Assembly: GCF_003667525.1 (NCBI RefSeq)
Contig: NZ_RCUW01000009.1
Location: 42,871-106,870 of the forward strand
From: Mycetocola_B reblochoni
GTDB lineage: Bacteria; Actinomycetota; Actinomycetes; Actinomycetales; Microbacteriaceae
Length of the DNA: 64,000 bases
Reading direction: 5' to 3'
Below, one piece after another: positions 27,444-35,624 of the stretch. The translations under genes and the position numbers were made by a program. The notes beneath the pieces were generated by a model. The model saw nothing but the letters and a program-made list of their open reading frames with translations. It made no database searches and was not told where the DNA came from. How positions within the stretch are numbered: position 1 is the stretch's first letter; each line of letters opens with the position of its first letter.

Positions 27444-28040
27444 TTAGAACGGGGAGGGGGCGGAGAACTCGATGATACGCGTCGGCGTGACGACACCGTT
27501 CACGCGCTGGTCGTGCACCTCGGACGGTACGGTGTCGACGAACTCCCCATCGAACACGACCGCGTACACCGGCGGGCAGCGCTCCATCGACCCCAGCGTC
27601 TTGTCGAAGAAGCCCCGGCCCCAGCCCAGGCGCATGCCGGTGGAGTCCACGGCGGCCGCCGGCACGATGATGAGGTCGACGTCGTTGATGGCGATGGGCC
27701 CGAGGATGTTGCCCACGGCCTCCGGCGTGCCGAACAGCCCGATGACCTCCGCGCCGCTCTCGCCGTCGGTCCAGTCGAGCAGCCCGTCCTCCCTCGTGAT
27801 CGGGAACAGGACCTTCATGCCGTCGGCGATGACGGTGTTGAGGAACGGCCGCGTGTTGGGCTCGTTCTGGCCGGACAGGTAGCAGGCGATGGTGTGCGCG
27901 TCGTGGCGTCCGGCGAGCTCGATCAGCCGTGCGGTCAGGCCGCTCTCCGCCGACTCCCTCTCGGACGAGGTCATGGTCCGCCGCCGCTCGCGCAGCTCCG
28001 CTCGGATGGCGCGCTTCTGGTGGTCCGCCTGGGTGTCCAT
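27444..28040 (-). CDS. 5-formyltetrahydrofolate cyclo-ligase
   Basis: This 198-residue enzyme uses ATP to turn 5-formyl-THF into 5,10-methenyl-THF, recovering the stored folate form. The N-terminal basic helix (KRAIRAELRERRRTM) and the nucleotide-binding GMRLGWGRGFFDKTL near the C-terminus are diagnostic. The ATG at 28040 is preferred: TATGCT at 28047-28052 is a -10 box that covers the alternative upstream start and suggests a leaderless transcript. Divergent from galU. Confidence 0.93.
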   Translation of the reverse strand: MDTQADHQKRAIRAELRERRRTMTSSERESAESGLTARLIELAGRHDAHTIACYLSGQNEPNTRPFLNTVIADGMKVLFPITREDGLLDWTDGESGAEVIGLFGTPEAVGNILGPIAINDVDLIIVPAAAVDSTGMRLGWGRGFFDKTLGSMERCPPVYAVVFDGEFVDTVPSEVHDQRVNGVVTPTRIIEFSAPSPF

Positions 28041-28118
28041 GCCCTCAAGCATAGGCACCGCCGCGTCCGTGGGGACGAGGACCGGCCGTTCCTCCGCACC
28101 GGACAGTAGAGTGGAAGC

Positions 28119-29021
28119 ATGCCTTCACGTGTCACCAAGTCCGTCATCCCTGCCGCTGGCCTCGGAACCCGTTTCCTGCCCGCGACCAAAGCGCTCCCGA
28201 AGGAAATGCTCCCCGTCGTCGACAAGCCGGCGATTCAGTACGTCGTCGAGGAGTCGGTGGACGCCGGCCTCAACGACGTCCTGATGATCCTCGGGCGCAA
28301 CAAGAACGCGCTGGCCAACCACTTCGACCGTGTGACGGAGCTCGAGCACACGCTCGAGAAGAAGGGCGACACCGCCAAGCTCGACCGCGTCGTCGAGTCC
28401 TCCGCCATGGCCGACATCCACTTCCTCCGCCAGGGCGACCCGCTCGGCCTCGGGCACGCGGTGCTGCGGGCCAAGCGTCACGTCGGACACGAGCCGTTCG
28501 CGGTTCTCCTCGGCGACGACCTCATCGACGCGCGTGACCCGCTGCTGACCACGATGATCGACGAGCAGGAGTCGCGTGACGCCACCATCGTGGCCCTCAT
28601 GGAGGTCGACCCCGACAGCATCCACATGTACGGGGCCGCCGCGGTCGAGCCGACCGACAACCCCGACGTCGTCAAGATCACCGGGCTCGTCGAGAAGCCG
28701 GCGAAGGAGGACGCCCCGTCCAACCTCGCCGTGATCGGACGGTACGTGCTCAAGCCCGAGGTCTTCGAGATCCTCGAGCGCACGGCTCCGGGCAAGGGCG
28801 GGGAGATCCAGCTCACCGACGCTCTGCAGGAGCTCGCGGCCGACGACGCCATCGCCGGGGGCGTGTACGGTGTGATCTTCCGCGGCCGCCGCTACGACAC
28901 CGGCGACCGCCTCGACTACATCAAGGCCATCGTGCAGCTGGCCAGCGATCGCGAGGACCTCGGCCCCGCGCTGAAGCCGTGGCTGGCAAGCTTCGTCGCG
29001 TCGCAGAACGCCGACGAGTGA
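28119..29021 (+). CDS. galU: UTP--glucose-1-phosphate uridylyltransferase
   Basis: This 300-residue nucleotidyltransferase makes UDP-glucose for envelope polysaccharides and glycosylation. The N-terminal signature VIPAAGLGTRFLPATKALPK binds UTP. EMLPVVDKPAIQYVVEE and LGLGHAVL follow, then the Asp of LLGDDLID and the Lys in LVEKPAKEDAPSNLAVIGRY. A TAGAGT -10 box at 28107-28112 ends 6 bases before the ATG, so the mRNA should be leaderless. Followed by an acetyltransferase gene 34 bases on. Confidence 0.97.
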   Translation: MPSRVTKSVIPAAGLGTRFLPATKALPKEMLPVVDKPAIQYVVEESVDAGLNDVLMILGRNKNALANHFDRVTELEHTLEKKGDTAKLDRVVESSAMADIHFLRQGDPLGLGHAVLRAKRHVGHEPFAVLLGDDLIDARDPLLTTMIDEQESRDATIVALMEVDPDSIHMYGAAAVEPTDNPDVVKITGLVEKPAKEDAPSNLAVIGRYVLKPEVFEILERTAPGKGGEIQLTDALQELAADDAIAGGVYGVIFRGRRYDTGDRLDYIKAIVQLASDREDLGPALKPWLASFVASQNADE

Positions 29022-29055
29022 TGATGCGGGGTCTCAGCCGTCCCGTGGCGCGTCG

Positions 29056-29709
29056 ATGATCGACCCGCCGCTCGCGGACGGCCGGGTCTCGATCCGGACG
29101 ATCAGGGTGCGTGACTCCCGCACCGTCGAGCAGGCGTTGCTGGCCGATCGGGCGTGGCTGCAGCGCTGGGAGGCGTCAAGTCCCGACGGCGCGCGAGCGT
29201 TCGACGTCAGGGGCAGCATCCGCTCCCTGCTCCAGCAGGAACGCGCCGGTACCGGTCTGCCGCTCGTGATGCAGGTGGACGGGCGTTTCGCCGGGCAGCT
29301 CAACGTCTCGGGCATCACCTACGGCTCGCTCGCGTCGGCGAGCCTGGGCTACTGGGTGACGCGAGCGTCCGCCGGGCAGGGGGTCACCCCGACGGCCGTC
29401 GCCCTCGCCACCGACCTCTGTTTCGCGCGGGGCCTGCACCGGATGGAGATCTGCATCCGCCCGGAGAACGCGCCGAGCCTGCGGGTGGTCACCAAGCTCG
29501 GCTTCCGCTACGAGGGGCTGCGCCGACGCTACATCCACATCGACGGCGACTGGCGCGACCACTTCGCTTTCGCGCTGGTCTCCGAGGAGGTCGGTGAGGG
29601 CGTGCTGCGGCGGTGGCGTGAGGGCAGGGTGCCGCCGGAGAACGCCCGCATCCCCGCGGAGGACATCGCGGCGGCTGCGCGGCCGATCCGGTACTCGCCC
29701 TTCGTCTGA
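29056..29709 (+). CDS. GNAT acetyltransferase (RimJ/RimL-like)
   Basis: This 217-residue GNAT-fold protein has the RimJ/RimL arrangement. GYWVTRASAGQGVTPTAVAL is the acetyl-CoA pyrophosphate-binding loop (motif A), and ICIRPENAPSLRVVTKLGFRYEG is motif B. Such enzymes acetylate N-termini of ribosomal proteins or small molecules; the substrate is not known here. It follows galU, an order shared by many actinobacteria, and is probably co-transcribed with it. The C-terminal ~45 residues extend beyond the fold. Confidence 0.85.
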   Translation: MIDPPLADGRVSIRTIRVRDSRTVEQALLADRAWLQRWEASSPDGARAFDVRGSIRSLLQQERAGTGLPLVMQVDGRFAGQLNVSGITYGSLASASLGYWVTRASAGQGVTPTAVALATDLCFARGLHRMEICIRPENAPSLRVVTKLGFRYEGLRRRYIHIDGDWRDHFAFALVSEEVGEGVLRRWREGRVPPENARIPAEDIAAAARPIRYSPFV

Positions 29710-29782
29710 GCGGTGCGTCGGGAACAACCGTGTGCGGCGCTGATGGGCGGGGACGCCCGCCGGACCGCCGCCGACACCGAGC

Positions 29783-29834
29783 GCCGACGCGGAACGCCGA
29801 CGCGGAACGCCGACGCCGAACGCCGTCGCGGCCA
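29783..29834. repeat. 13-bp tandem repeat, four copies
   Basis: GCCGACGCGGAAC is repeated exactly twice (29783-29795 and 29796-29808). A third copy (29809-29821) has one change and a fourth is diverged. It lies in the 187-base gap after the acetyltransferase gene, which holds no credible ORF. Too short and without spacers to be CRISPR. Confidence 0.85.
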
Positions 29835-29896
29835 ACACGCCGGGACACACCGCCGCAATGCGGGGCTGAGCGGTCGGCTGCTCCTACCGTTGGACC

Positions 29897-30997
29897 ATGA
29901 CGAGTCAGATCTGGGGCGGCGGGGTGGTCTTCGCGCTGGTCGTGCTGCTCTGGTTCGTCTGCCTGATCCCCGGACTGCGCCGTCAGCACCAGTACCGGGC
30001 GACCGCGCGGAACGCCGAGCGGCTGCAGCGGACCATGCGGGTGCTCGCCGAGGGCGCCGACGGTCCCACCGAGGTGACTGTGGACGCATCACGCGAACAG
30101 ATCGCCGAGCAGAAGAGAATTCTCCGTGACGCCGAGTTGCGCGAGGGCACCAGCCGTCGGGCCCGCCGGGCTGCTGCAACCGCTGCGTGGCGCGACCGTC
30201 GGGCGAGGGCTGCGGCCGCGCGAACGGAGCGGGACCGGACCAAGGACGAGGAGCGCCGTCAGATGCAGGAACGCCAGGCCCAGGAGCGCCTCGATGCCGC
30301 GACCGACCCGGTCGTTGCCGCCCGGGTGAGGGCTCGAGACCTCGCTGCGTCGCGCCGTCGTGCCCGCCTGGTCGCCACCGCCCTGCTGCTCGTGAGCTTC
30401 CCCCTGATCGGTGCGGGCGTCGCCGCGGTCGCCGGGGGCGCCGGGGCTGGTCTGCTCGTGAGCGGGCTGGTCGTCGCGGTCGCCGCGGCCTCCGCCCTGG
30501 CGCGGATGGCCGTCGTCGCGGAGCGCAGCGCGCGCCGCCCGATGGTCGTCGTGGCGACGGACGACGTGGCCGAGGCCGCGACGCTGTACGACCAGGACGA
30601 GGGGCGCATCGAAGCCCCCCGCGTGGCCACGCACCGACCGCTCTGGGACAGCGCGCCCCTTCCGGATGCGCTGCAGAGCACCCAGGGCTCGCTCGCCGAC
30701 GAGACGCTCTCCCGTGTCGAGGCACAGGAGGCGCTCCGCCAGGCCGCGCTCGCGCAGGTCATGGCCGAGATGGCGAGTGCCCGGCAGGCGGACATCGTGC
30801 AGGACGCCGCCGCGGTGGAGCGCGCGCGTCGCGAGCGCGCCGAGCGCGATCAGGCCGAGCGGGATGCAGTCGAGCGCGCCGAGGCCGGGCGGGCTGCGGT
30901 CGAGGAGAACCCCTTCGCCCAGATGGGACGCGTCGGCGAGTACGACTCCCGCACCGACGTCTCGGACATCCTCCGCCGCCGGCGCAACGCGGGCTAG
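29897..30997 (+). CDS. Membrane protein with coiled-coil, unknown function
   Basis: This 366-residue protein is recognised only as an actinobacterial conserved hypothetical. An N-terminal TM helix (about residues 7-27) is followed by a long charged, Arg/Ala/Gln/Glu-rich helical stretch to ~165. A hydrophobic hairpin follows (about 168-215), then a second charged segment with heptad-like Ala/Glu/Arg pattern near 275-345, and the end GEYDSRTDVSDILRRRRNAG. TACCGT at 29884-29889 precedes the ATG by about 7 bases (leaderless). It is followed by tRNA-Ala. Confidence 0.75.
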   Translation: MTSQIWGGGVVFALVVLLWFVCLIPGLRRQHQYRATARNAERLQRTMRVLAEGADGPTEVTVDASREQIAEQKRILRDAELREGTSRRARRAAATAAWRDRRARAAAARTERDRTKDEERRQMQERQAQERLDAATDPVVAARVRARDLAASRRRARLVATALLLVSFPLIGAGVAAVAGGAGAGLLVSGLVVAVAAASALARMAVVAERSARRPMVVVATDDVAEAATLYDQDEGRIEAPRVATHRPLWDSAPLPDALQSTQGSLADETLSRVEAQEALRQAALAQVMAEMASARQADIVQDAAAVERARRERAERDQAERDAVERAEAGRAAVEENPFAQMGRVGEYDSRTDVSDILRRRRNAG

Positions 30998-31040
30998 GTC
31001 ACGAGCCGGCCCGCCGCCGTGCTAGGCTTGTCGGGTACTC

Positions 31041-31113
31041 GGGCCTATGGCGCAGTTGGTAGCGCGCTTCGTTCGCAATGAAGAGGTCGGGGGTTCGAAT
31101 CCCCCTAGGTCCA
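31041..31113 (+). tRNA. tRNA-Ala (anticodon CGC)
   Basis: The cloverleaf is complete. Acceptor is 31041-31047 with 31106-31112, D stem 31050-31053 with 31062-31065, anticodon stem 31067-31071 with 31079-31083, and the loop TTCGCAA has CGC at 31074-31076. The T arm contains TTCGAAT. CCA is not encoded. TAGGCT at 31023-31028 is the -10 box. Confidence 0.95.
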
Positions 31114-31119
31114 CAACAG

Positions 31120-31155
31120 ATCCCGCTCTCACTCCGGTGAGGGCGGGATTCTTTG
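31120..31155 (+). terminator. Terminator after tRNA-Ala
   Basis: A 13-bp stem (31120-31132 with 31137-31149, one G-T pair) with a TCCG loop is followed by TCTTTGTT. The 120 bases after it are G-rich short repeats (GGGTTC three times, GGGCC repeats) without genes. Confidence 0.85.
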
Positions 31156-31283
31156 TTGCGGGCGGGGCGGTCCGACGATGAGGGTTCGGGTTCGGGTTCG
31201 CGGGTGGCTGTGGCATCGGGCCGGGCCGGGCCGGGGCGGATCGGGCTCGCTGGCGGCGGCTTCGCGACCGCACAGCCGACCGC

Positions 31284-31895
31284 TCAGCTCCGCGTGGACG
31301 AGCCGTCCGCGACTGCGCTGAGCGGAGCGAGGAAGGGTGCCACCCGCCGGCGGATCGCCACGTCGAGATCCTCCGTCACGATCTCGCTCCGCCCCCAGTC
31401 CTCGATCGTTGCGGCGGCGATCGCCATGAGCGCCCTGGCGACGTCGCCGACCGCATCCGGGGCCAGCAGGGGGGAGTGGAGGCGGGCCAGAGCGACGATC
31501 CGCTCGGCGAGCTCCGCGGTCCGCAGGGCCGAGTACGCGCGCAGCTCCGGCGATCCCCCGACGATCCGGGCCCGTGACGCGAAGCGGCGATGGTCCGCAC
31601 AGTCGTATCGGGCGATCACCAGGAGCGCTCCGACGAGCACCTCGACGAGCTCGCCGTCCGGCGGCGCGGCCAGGTACCGTTCCAGGCGGCGATCGCGTTC
31701 ATCGTGCTCCTCCCAGAGGAGATCGCGTTTCGCCGGCACGTAGGAGAACAGGGTCGTGCGACTCACCCCCGCGGCGCGGGCGACATCGGCGAGGGACGTG
31801 TCGTCATAGCCCCGCTCCGCGAACATCGCCATCGCGAGCTCGCGTAGCTCCGCGTGCGAGGTCTGTGCGGGCCGGCCCGCGCCTGTGGTCGTCAT
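31284..31895 (-). CDS. TetR-family transcriptional regulator
   Basis: This 203-residue regulator has an N-terminal TetR helix-turn-helix (FAERGYDDTSLADVARAAGVS followed by RTTLFSYV) and a helical ligand domain. It is divergent from the zinc-type dehydrogenase, with about 100 bases between starts, and most likely represses it. The inducer is unknown. Confidence 0.88.
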   Translation of the reverse strand: MTTTGAGRPAQTSHAELRELAMAMFAERGYDDTSLADVARAAGVSRTTLFSYVPAKRDLLWEEHDERDRRLERYLAAPPDGELVEVLVGALLVIARYDCADHRRFASRARIVGGSPELRAYSALRTAELAERIVALARLHSPLLAPDAVGDVARALMAIAAATIEDWGRSEIVTEDLDVAIRRRVAPFLAPLSAVADGSSTRS

Positions 31896-31997
31896 GACGT
31901 CCCTGCCCGTCTATTTCTGAACACGGTAAGGTTATTCGACGAACACCGACCGCCCGCATCGTCGCAGGCGTGTCGCCCCCCCCCGCGAAGGAGCCCC

Positions 31998-33014
31998 ATG
32001 AAATCCGTCATCGTCACCGGTCCCGACACCGTCGAGTGGGTCGAGACCGACACGCCCACCGTCGGACCCCGCGATGTGCTGCTGAAGGTCAAGGCATGCG
32101 GCATCTGCGGATCGGACGCCATGTACACCCACGTCGGCGGGATCCCGCCGCGGCAGGGCGCGACGCCCCTGGGGCACGAGCCTGCCGCCGAAGTGGTCCA
32201 GCTCGGACCGGACGCCGTCGGCGTGGAGCTCGGCGACCACGTCGTCATCGACACGATGGCCTTTACCGACGGCTTCCTCGGCTCTGGCGGGGCGCAGGGC
32301 GCGCTGAGCGAGTATGTGCTCGTCATCGACAACGAGCCGGGGCGTCAGCTCCGCGTCGTGCCGAAGGACATCCCGTGGGAGGTCGCCGCCCTCAACGAGC
32401 CGATGGCGGTCGCGCACCACGCCGTCAACCGCTCCGGCGCGAGCGAGGGCGACCGTGCCGTCGTGTTCGGCGCGGGTCCGGTCGGGCTCGGCGCGGCCAT
32501 CAGCCTGAAGTCGAAGGGCGTCGCGCACGTCGTCGTCGTCGACATCCAGCCGACGCGGCTCGAGGTGGCGCTCGCCGTCGGTGCGGACGCGGTCATCAAC
32601 TCCGCCGAGGAGGACGTCATCGCGCGGCTGATCGAGCTCCACGGCGAGGCGGCCGACGGAATCGGACACCGCGGACGCGCGGGAAGCGACGTCTACATCG
32701 ACGCCGCAGGGGCGCCCGTCGTTGTGCAGACGATCCTCGCGGCGGCCAAGCACCGTGCGGTCCTCACCATCCCCGCGGTGCACAAGCGGCCGGTCGAGGT
32801 CGACTTCGGCGCGATCCTGGCCACGGAGATCGACATCAGGACGTCGATGGGCTACCCCACCGAGATCTTCGAGGTGACCGACGCGATCATCGCCAACGCC
32901 GACAAGTACGCCCGGATCATCAGCCACCGCTTCCCGTTCGACCAGACACTTGACGCTCTGGAGCTGGCGCGCACGCCCGGAGCCGCCGACAAGGTGGTCG
33001 TCGTCTTCGACTGA
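31998..33014 (+). CDS. Medium-chain dehydrogenase (zinc-type alcohol/polyol dehydrogenase family)
   Basis: This 338-residue NAD(P)-dependent oxidoreductase belongs to the sorbitol/threonine dehydrogenase group. The catalytic zinc site is visible: Cys in ACGICGSDAM and the pair GHEPAAEV. The Rossmann motif is FGAGPVGLGAA. The four-Cys structural-zinc lobe is missing, as in some polyol dehydrogenases. The ATG at 31998 has GAAGGAG in front. Transcribed away from the TetR gene; convergent with the split transketolase. Confidence 0.88.
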   Translation: MKSVIVTGPDTVEWVETDTPTVGPRDVLLKVKACGICGSDAMYTHVGGIPPRQGATPLGHEPAAEVVQLGPDAVGVELGDHVVIDTMAFTDGFLGSGGAQGALSEYVLVIDNEPGRQLRVVPKDIPWEVAALNEPMAVAHHAVNRSGASEGDRAVVFGAGPVGLGAAISLKSKGVAHVVVVDIQPTRLEVALAVGADAVINSAEEDVIARLIELHGEAADGIGHRGRAGSDVYIDAAGAPVVVQTILAAAKHRAVLTIPAVHKRPVEVDFGAILATEIDIRTSMGYPTEIFEVTDAIIANADKYARIISHRFPFDQTLDALELARTPGAADKVVVVFD

Positions 33015-33049
33015 GGCGGCGAGGGGGGAGCCGCTGGCGGGCAGCGGTG

Positions 33050-33085
33050 ACGGGGCGCGGCGACGAGGACATCGCCGCGCCCCGT
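33050..33085. terminator. Bidirectional terminator, 14-bp stem
   Basis: A perfect 14-bp stem (33050-33063 with 33072-33085) lies between the convergent dehydrogenase and transketolase genes. Confidence 0.8.
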
Positions 33086-33129
33086 TGCTCGCCGACGGGA
33101 CGGAGTGCGAGGCGCCGTGCCCGCGCCGG

Positions 33130-34113
33130 TCAGCCGTCGGCCCTGGTGACGCCGAGCGCCTCCGCGATCCGGGCGGCGAGCCTGCGGGCGGTCAGCCCGA
33201 AGTGCTCGACCACCTCGGTGGGTGCTCCCGACTCGCCGTAGCGGTCCTCCACGCCGAGACGGAGCAGCCGAGTGGGGCGATGCTCCGACAGGGTCTCGGC
33301 GACCAGCCCGCCGAACCCCCCGGCGATCTGCGCCTCCTCGGCGGACACGACGAAGCCGGTCCTCGCCGCGCTCGACACCAGCAGATCGGCATCGAACGGC
33401 TTGATCGTGGCGAAGTGCAGCACCTCGGCGTCGATGCCGTGGGAGGCCAAAGCCTCCGCAGCCGCGAGCAGCTGCCAGGTCATCGTGCCGGTGCCGGCGA
33501 GTGTGACGTCCGAACCCGCGCGCAGGACCCGCCCCTTGCCGAGCACGAACGGGTCCTCCGGCGTGGTGAACACGGGCGTCGCGTCCCTGGCCAGGCGCAG
33601 GTAGCAGGGGCGGGGGTCGGCGGCGAGCGCGATCGTCGCCTTCTCCGCCTCGACGCTGTCGGCCGGGGCAACGACGACCATGTTCGGCATGACGCGCATC
33701 AGGGCGATGTCCTCGAGCATCTGGTGTGTCGCTCCGTCCGGGCCGACGTTGAGTCCGGCGTGGGAGCCGACCACCTTGACCGGTCGGTCGTTGAGTGCGG
33801 CCGTGGTCTTGATCTGCTCCCAGTTGCGGCCGGGGCTGAACGCGGCGTAGCTGCTCGTGAACGGCACCGTGCCGGCCGCGGCCATGCCGCTGGCGACGGT
33901 GACGAGGTTCTGCTCCGCCACGCCCACCTCGAAGAAGCGCGTGGGGAACGCGTCGCGGAAGTGGTGCATCTGGGTGCTCTCGACGAGGTCGGCGCAGAGT
34001 GCGACGACGCGGTCGTTGCGACGTCCCGCCTCGAGGAGACCGCGGCCGAAGCCCATGCGGATCGGTTCGGTCGGCAGCGGTGGGGCGCTCGGGGCTCGGT
34101 CTGCGGCGGTCAT
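33130..34113 (-). CDS. Transketolase, C-terminal subunit
   Basis: This 327-residue protein is the second half of a split transketolase. The Pyr domain has the Glu of VGVAEQNLVTVASG that activates thiamine diphosphate and the phosphate/TPP loop GPDGATHQMLEDIA. The C-terminal transketolase domain follows. Split transketolases work as heterotetramers in several sugar-acid and sugar pathways. Its ATG lies inside the stop codon of the N-terminal subunit gene (ATGA overlap). Substrate unknown. Confidence 0.92.
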   Translation of the reverse strand: MTAADRAPSAPPLPTEPIRMGFGRGLLEAGRRNDRVVALCADLVESTQMHHFRDAFPTRFFEVGVAEQNLVTVASGMAAAGTVPFTSSYAAFSPGRNWEQIKTTAALNDRPVKVVGSHAGLNVGPDGATHQMLEDIALMRVMPNMVVVAPADSVEAEKATIALAADPRPCYLRLARDATPVFTTPEDPFVLGKGRVLRAGSDVTLAGTGTMTWQLLAAAEALASHGIDAEVLHFATIKPFDADLLVSSAARTGFVVSAEEAQIAGGFGGLVAETLSEHRPTRLLRLGVEDRYGESGAPTEVVEHFGLTARRLAARIAEALGVTRADG

Positions 34114-34892
34114 CGGGTTTCTCCTTCGGCGGTGAGGGCGGCGACGGCGATGTCCGCCTGCTCGGACGTGGGGACGCGGCCGTGCCAGGTGTGGTCGTGC
34201 TCCATGTAGGGCACTCCGCGGCCGGGAACCGTGCGGGCGAGGATGACGGAGGGCTGGTCGGTCACCCGGCGGCACTCGTCGACGGCCTCGACGATCGCGG
34301 CGATGTCGTTCCCGTCGATGTCGACGACGTGCCAGCCGAAGGTGCGCCACTTGCCGGCCAGGTCGCCGAGGGGCATCACGTCCTCGGTGTCGCCGTCGAT
34401 CTGGATGAAGTTGCGGTCGACGATCCCGATGAGGTTGCCGAGCCGATACTTGGCGGCATACATCGCCGCCTCCCAGATGTTTCCCTCGTTGAGCTCGCCG
34501 TCGCCCATCATTACGTACACGACGCGGTCGGGGCGGCCGTCCAGGTCGCGGACGATCTGGGCCCAGCCCGCACCCTGCGAGAGGCCGCTGCCCAGGGGGC
34601 CGCTGGTGTTCTCGAGGCCGGGCAGGGCCGTCCGTTCCGGGTGACCCTGCAGTCGGGAGCCGAGACGGCGCAGCGTCATGAGCTCGTCCGTGGGGAAGTA
34701 GCCGGTGTGCGCCATCGCCGCATAGAGCACCGGAGCGGTGTGTCCGTTGCTGAGCAGGAAGACGTCCCTGTCCTCCCAGCCGGGCTGCTCGGGACGGTGC
34801 CGGAGGGAATGGCCGAACAGGACGGCCAGGAGGTCGGCCATTCCGAGCGGACCGGCGCTGTGGCCGCTGCGGGCGTTCTCGAGCATCTGCAC
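34110..34892 (-). CDS. Transketolase, N-terminal (TPP-binding) subunit, start region disturbed
   Basis: This is the TPP-binding half. It has GHSAGPLGMADLLAVLF, SNGHTAPVLYAAMA, and the TPP motif GDGELNEGNIWEA ending in the VDRN region. The stop overlaps the C-terminal subunit start. The conserved helix before MQMLENA (ARLAELAREIRVSIV) is encoded in frame upstream to about 34960 but has no ATG/GTG/TTG start. An ATG at 34972 is in a different frame by one base, with C-runs between. Either initiation occurs at GTG 34898 or ATG 34892 with a truncated helix, or a 1-base deletion (or sequencing error) has occurred. Given coordinates use the ATG at 34892. Confidence 0.85.
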   Translation of the reverse strand: MQMLENARSGHSAGPLGMADLLAVLFGHSLRHRPEQPGWEDRDVFLLSNGHTAPVLYAAMAHTGYFPTDELMTLRRLGSRLQGHPERTALPGLENTSGPLGSGLSQGAGWAQIVRDLDGRPDRVVYVMMGDGELNEGNIWEAAMYAAKYRLGNLIGIVDRNFIQIDGDTEDVMPLGDLAGKWRTFGWHVVDIDGNDIAAIVEAVDECRRVTDQPSVILARTVPGRGVPYMEHDHTWHGRVPTSEQADIAVAALTAEGETR

Positions 34893-34997
34893 GATGGAGA
34901 CCCTGATCTCGCGGGCGAGCTCGGCCAGCCGAGCCGTATCGGCGGCGGGGAGAGCGGGGGCGGAGTGGTCATTGTGGTCCGTTTCTCGTCGGGGTCG

Positions 34998-35624
34998 TCA
35001 GGCGTGGGGGAGGCCGAGCAGGTCCAGGGTGGACGCACCGGCCCTGATCTGGGCGCGCATCCGCTCCTCCTTCGCCTCGCGCGCCTCCGCGGAGGCGAGG
35101 GCGGCGTCGATCTCGTCGCCGCCGATGCGCACGAGCCCGTCGGCGTCGCCGATGAGGACGTCGCCCGTGCTGACGACGGTGCCGCCGATGGTGACCGGGA
35201 CGCCGACCTCGCCGCGCTGCACTTTCGTGGTCCGCCGGATGCAGACCCCGCGGGAGAACACGGGGAAGCCCGCCTCGACGATGGTCCGGCTGTCGCGCAC
35301 CGCCCCGTCGATGACGAGCCCGGCCAGTCCCCTCTGCTGAGCGGCGAGGGTGAGCACGTCGCCCCACGGGCCGGCGTCGACGTAGCCGGCTGCGTCGACG
35401 ACGAGGACGTCGCCCTCGCCGGCCTCGAGCAGCGCGATGTGGATGAACCAGTTGTCGGCGGGTTCGAGTCGAACGGTGACGGCGCGCCCGGCCATCACGG
35501 TGTTGCGGTCGAGCGGCTTCAGCGCGGGGTCGATCGCGCCGCGCTGGCCGTGCGCCTCGTACACCGTGGCGGCGCCGAGCTCGGCGAGCCGGCTGAGGCG
35601 GCTGTCTGCGGTCATGGTGGTCAT
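34998..35624 (-). CDS. RraA-family aldolase/decarboxylase (HMG/CHA aldolase type)
   Basis: This 208-residue protein has the RraA fold shared by 4-hydroxy-4-methyl-2-oxoglutarate aldolases, which cleave 4-hydroxy-2-oxo acids to pyruvate or decarboxylate oxaloacetate with a divalent metal. The catalytic loop GPWGDVLTLAAQQRGLAG is followed by VIDGAVRDS, whose Arg-Asp pair binds pyruvate and the metal. Such a pair marks true enzymes rather than the RNase E inhibitor role. It overlaps the aminotransferase stop by 4 bases. The context suggests retro-aldol cleavage of the transamination product (inference). Confidence 0.88.
   Translation of the reverse strand: MTTMTADSRLSRLAELGAATVYEAHGQRGAIDPALKPLDRNTVMAGRAVTVRLEPADNWFIHIALLEAGEGDVLVVDAAGYVDAGPWGDVLTLAAQQRGLAGLVIDGAVRDSRTIVEAGFPVFSRGVCIRRTTKVQRGEVGVPVTIGGTVVSTGDVLIGDADGLVRIGGDEIDAALASAEAREAKEERMRAQIRAGASTLDLLGLPHA

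Noticed and set aside
29783..29834. CRISPR array
   Set aside because: The repeats are contiguous 13-mers without spacers, and no cas genes are present.
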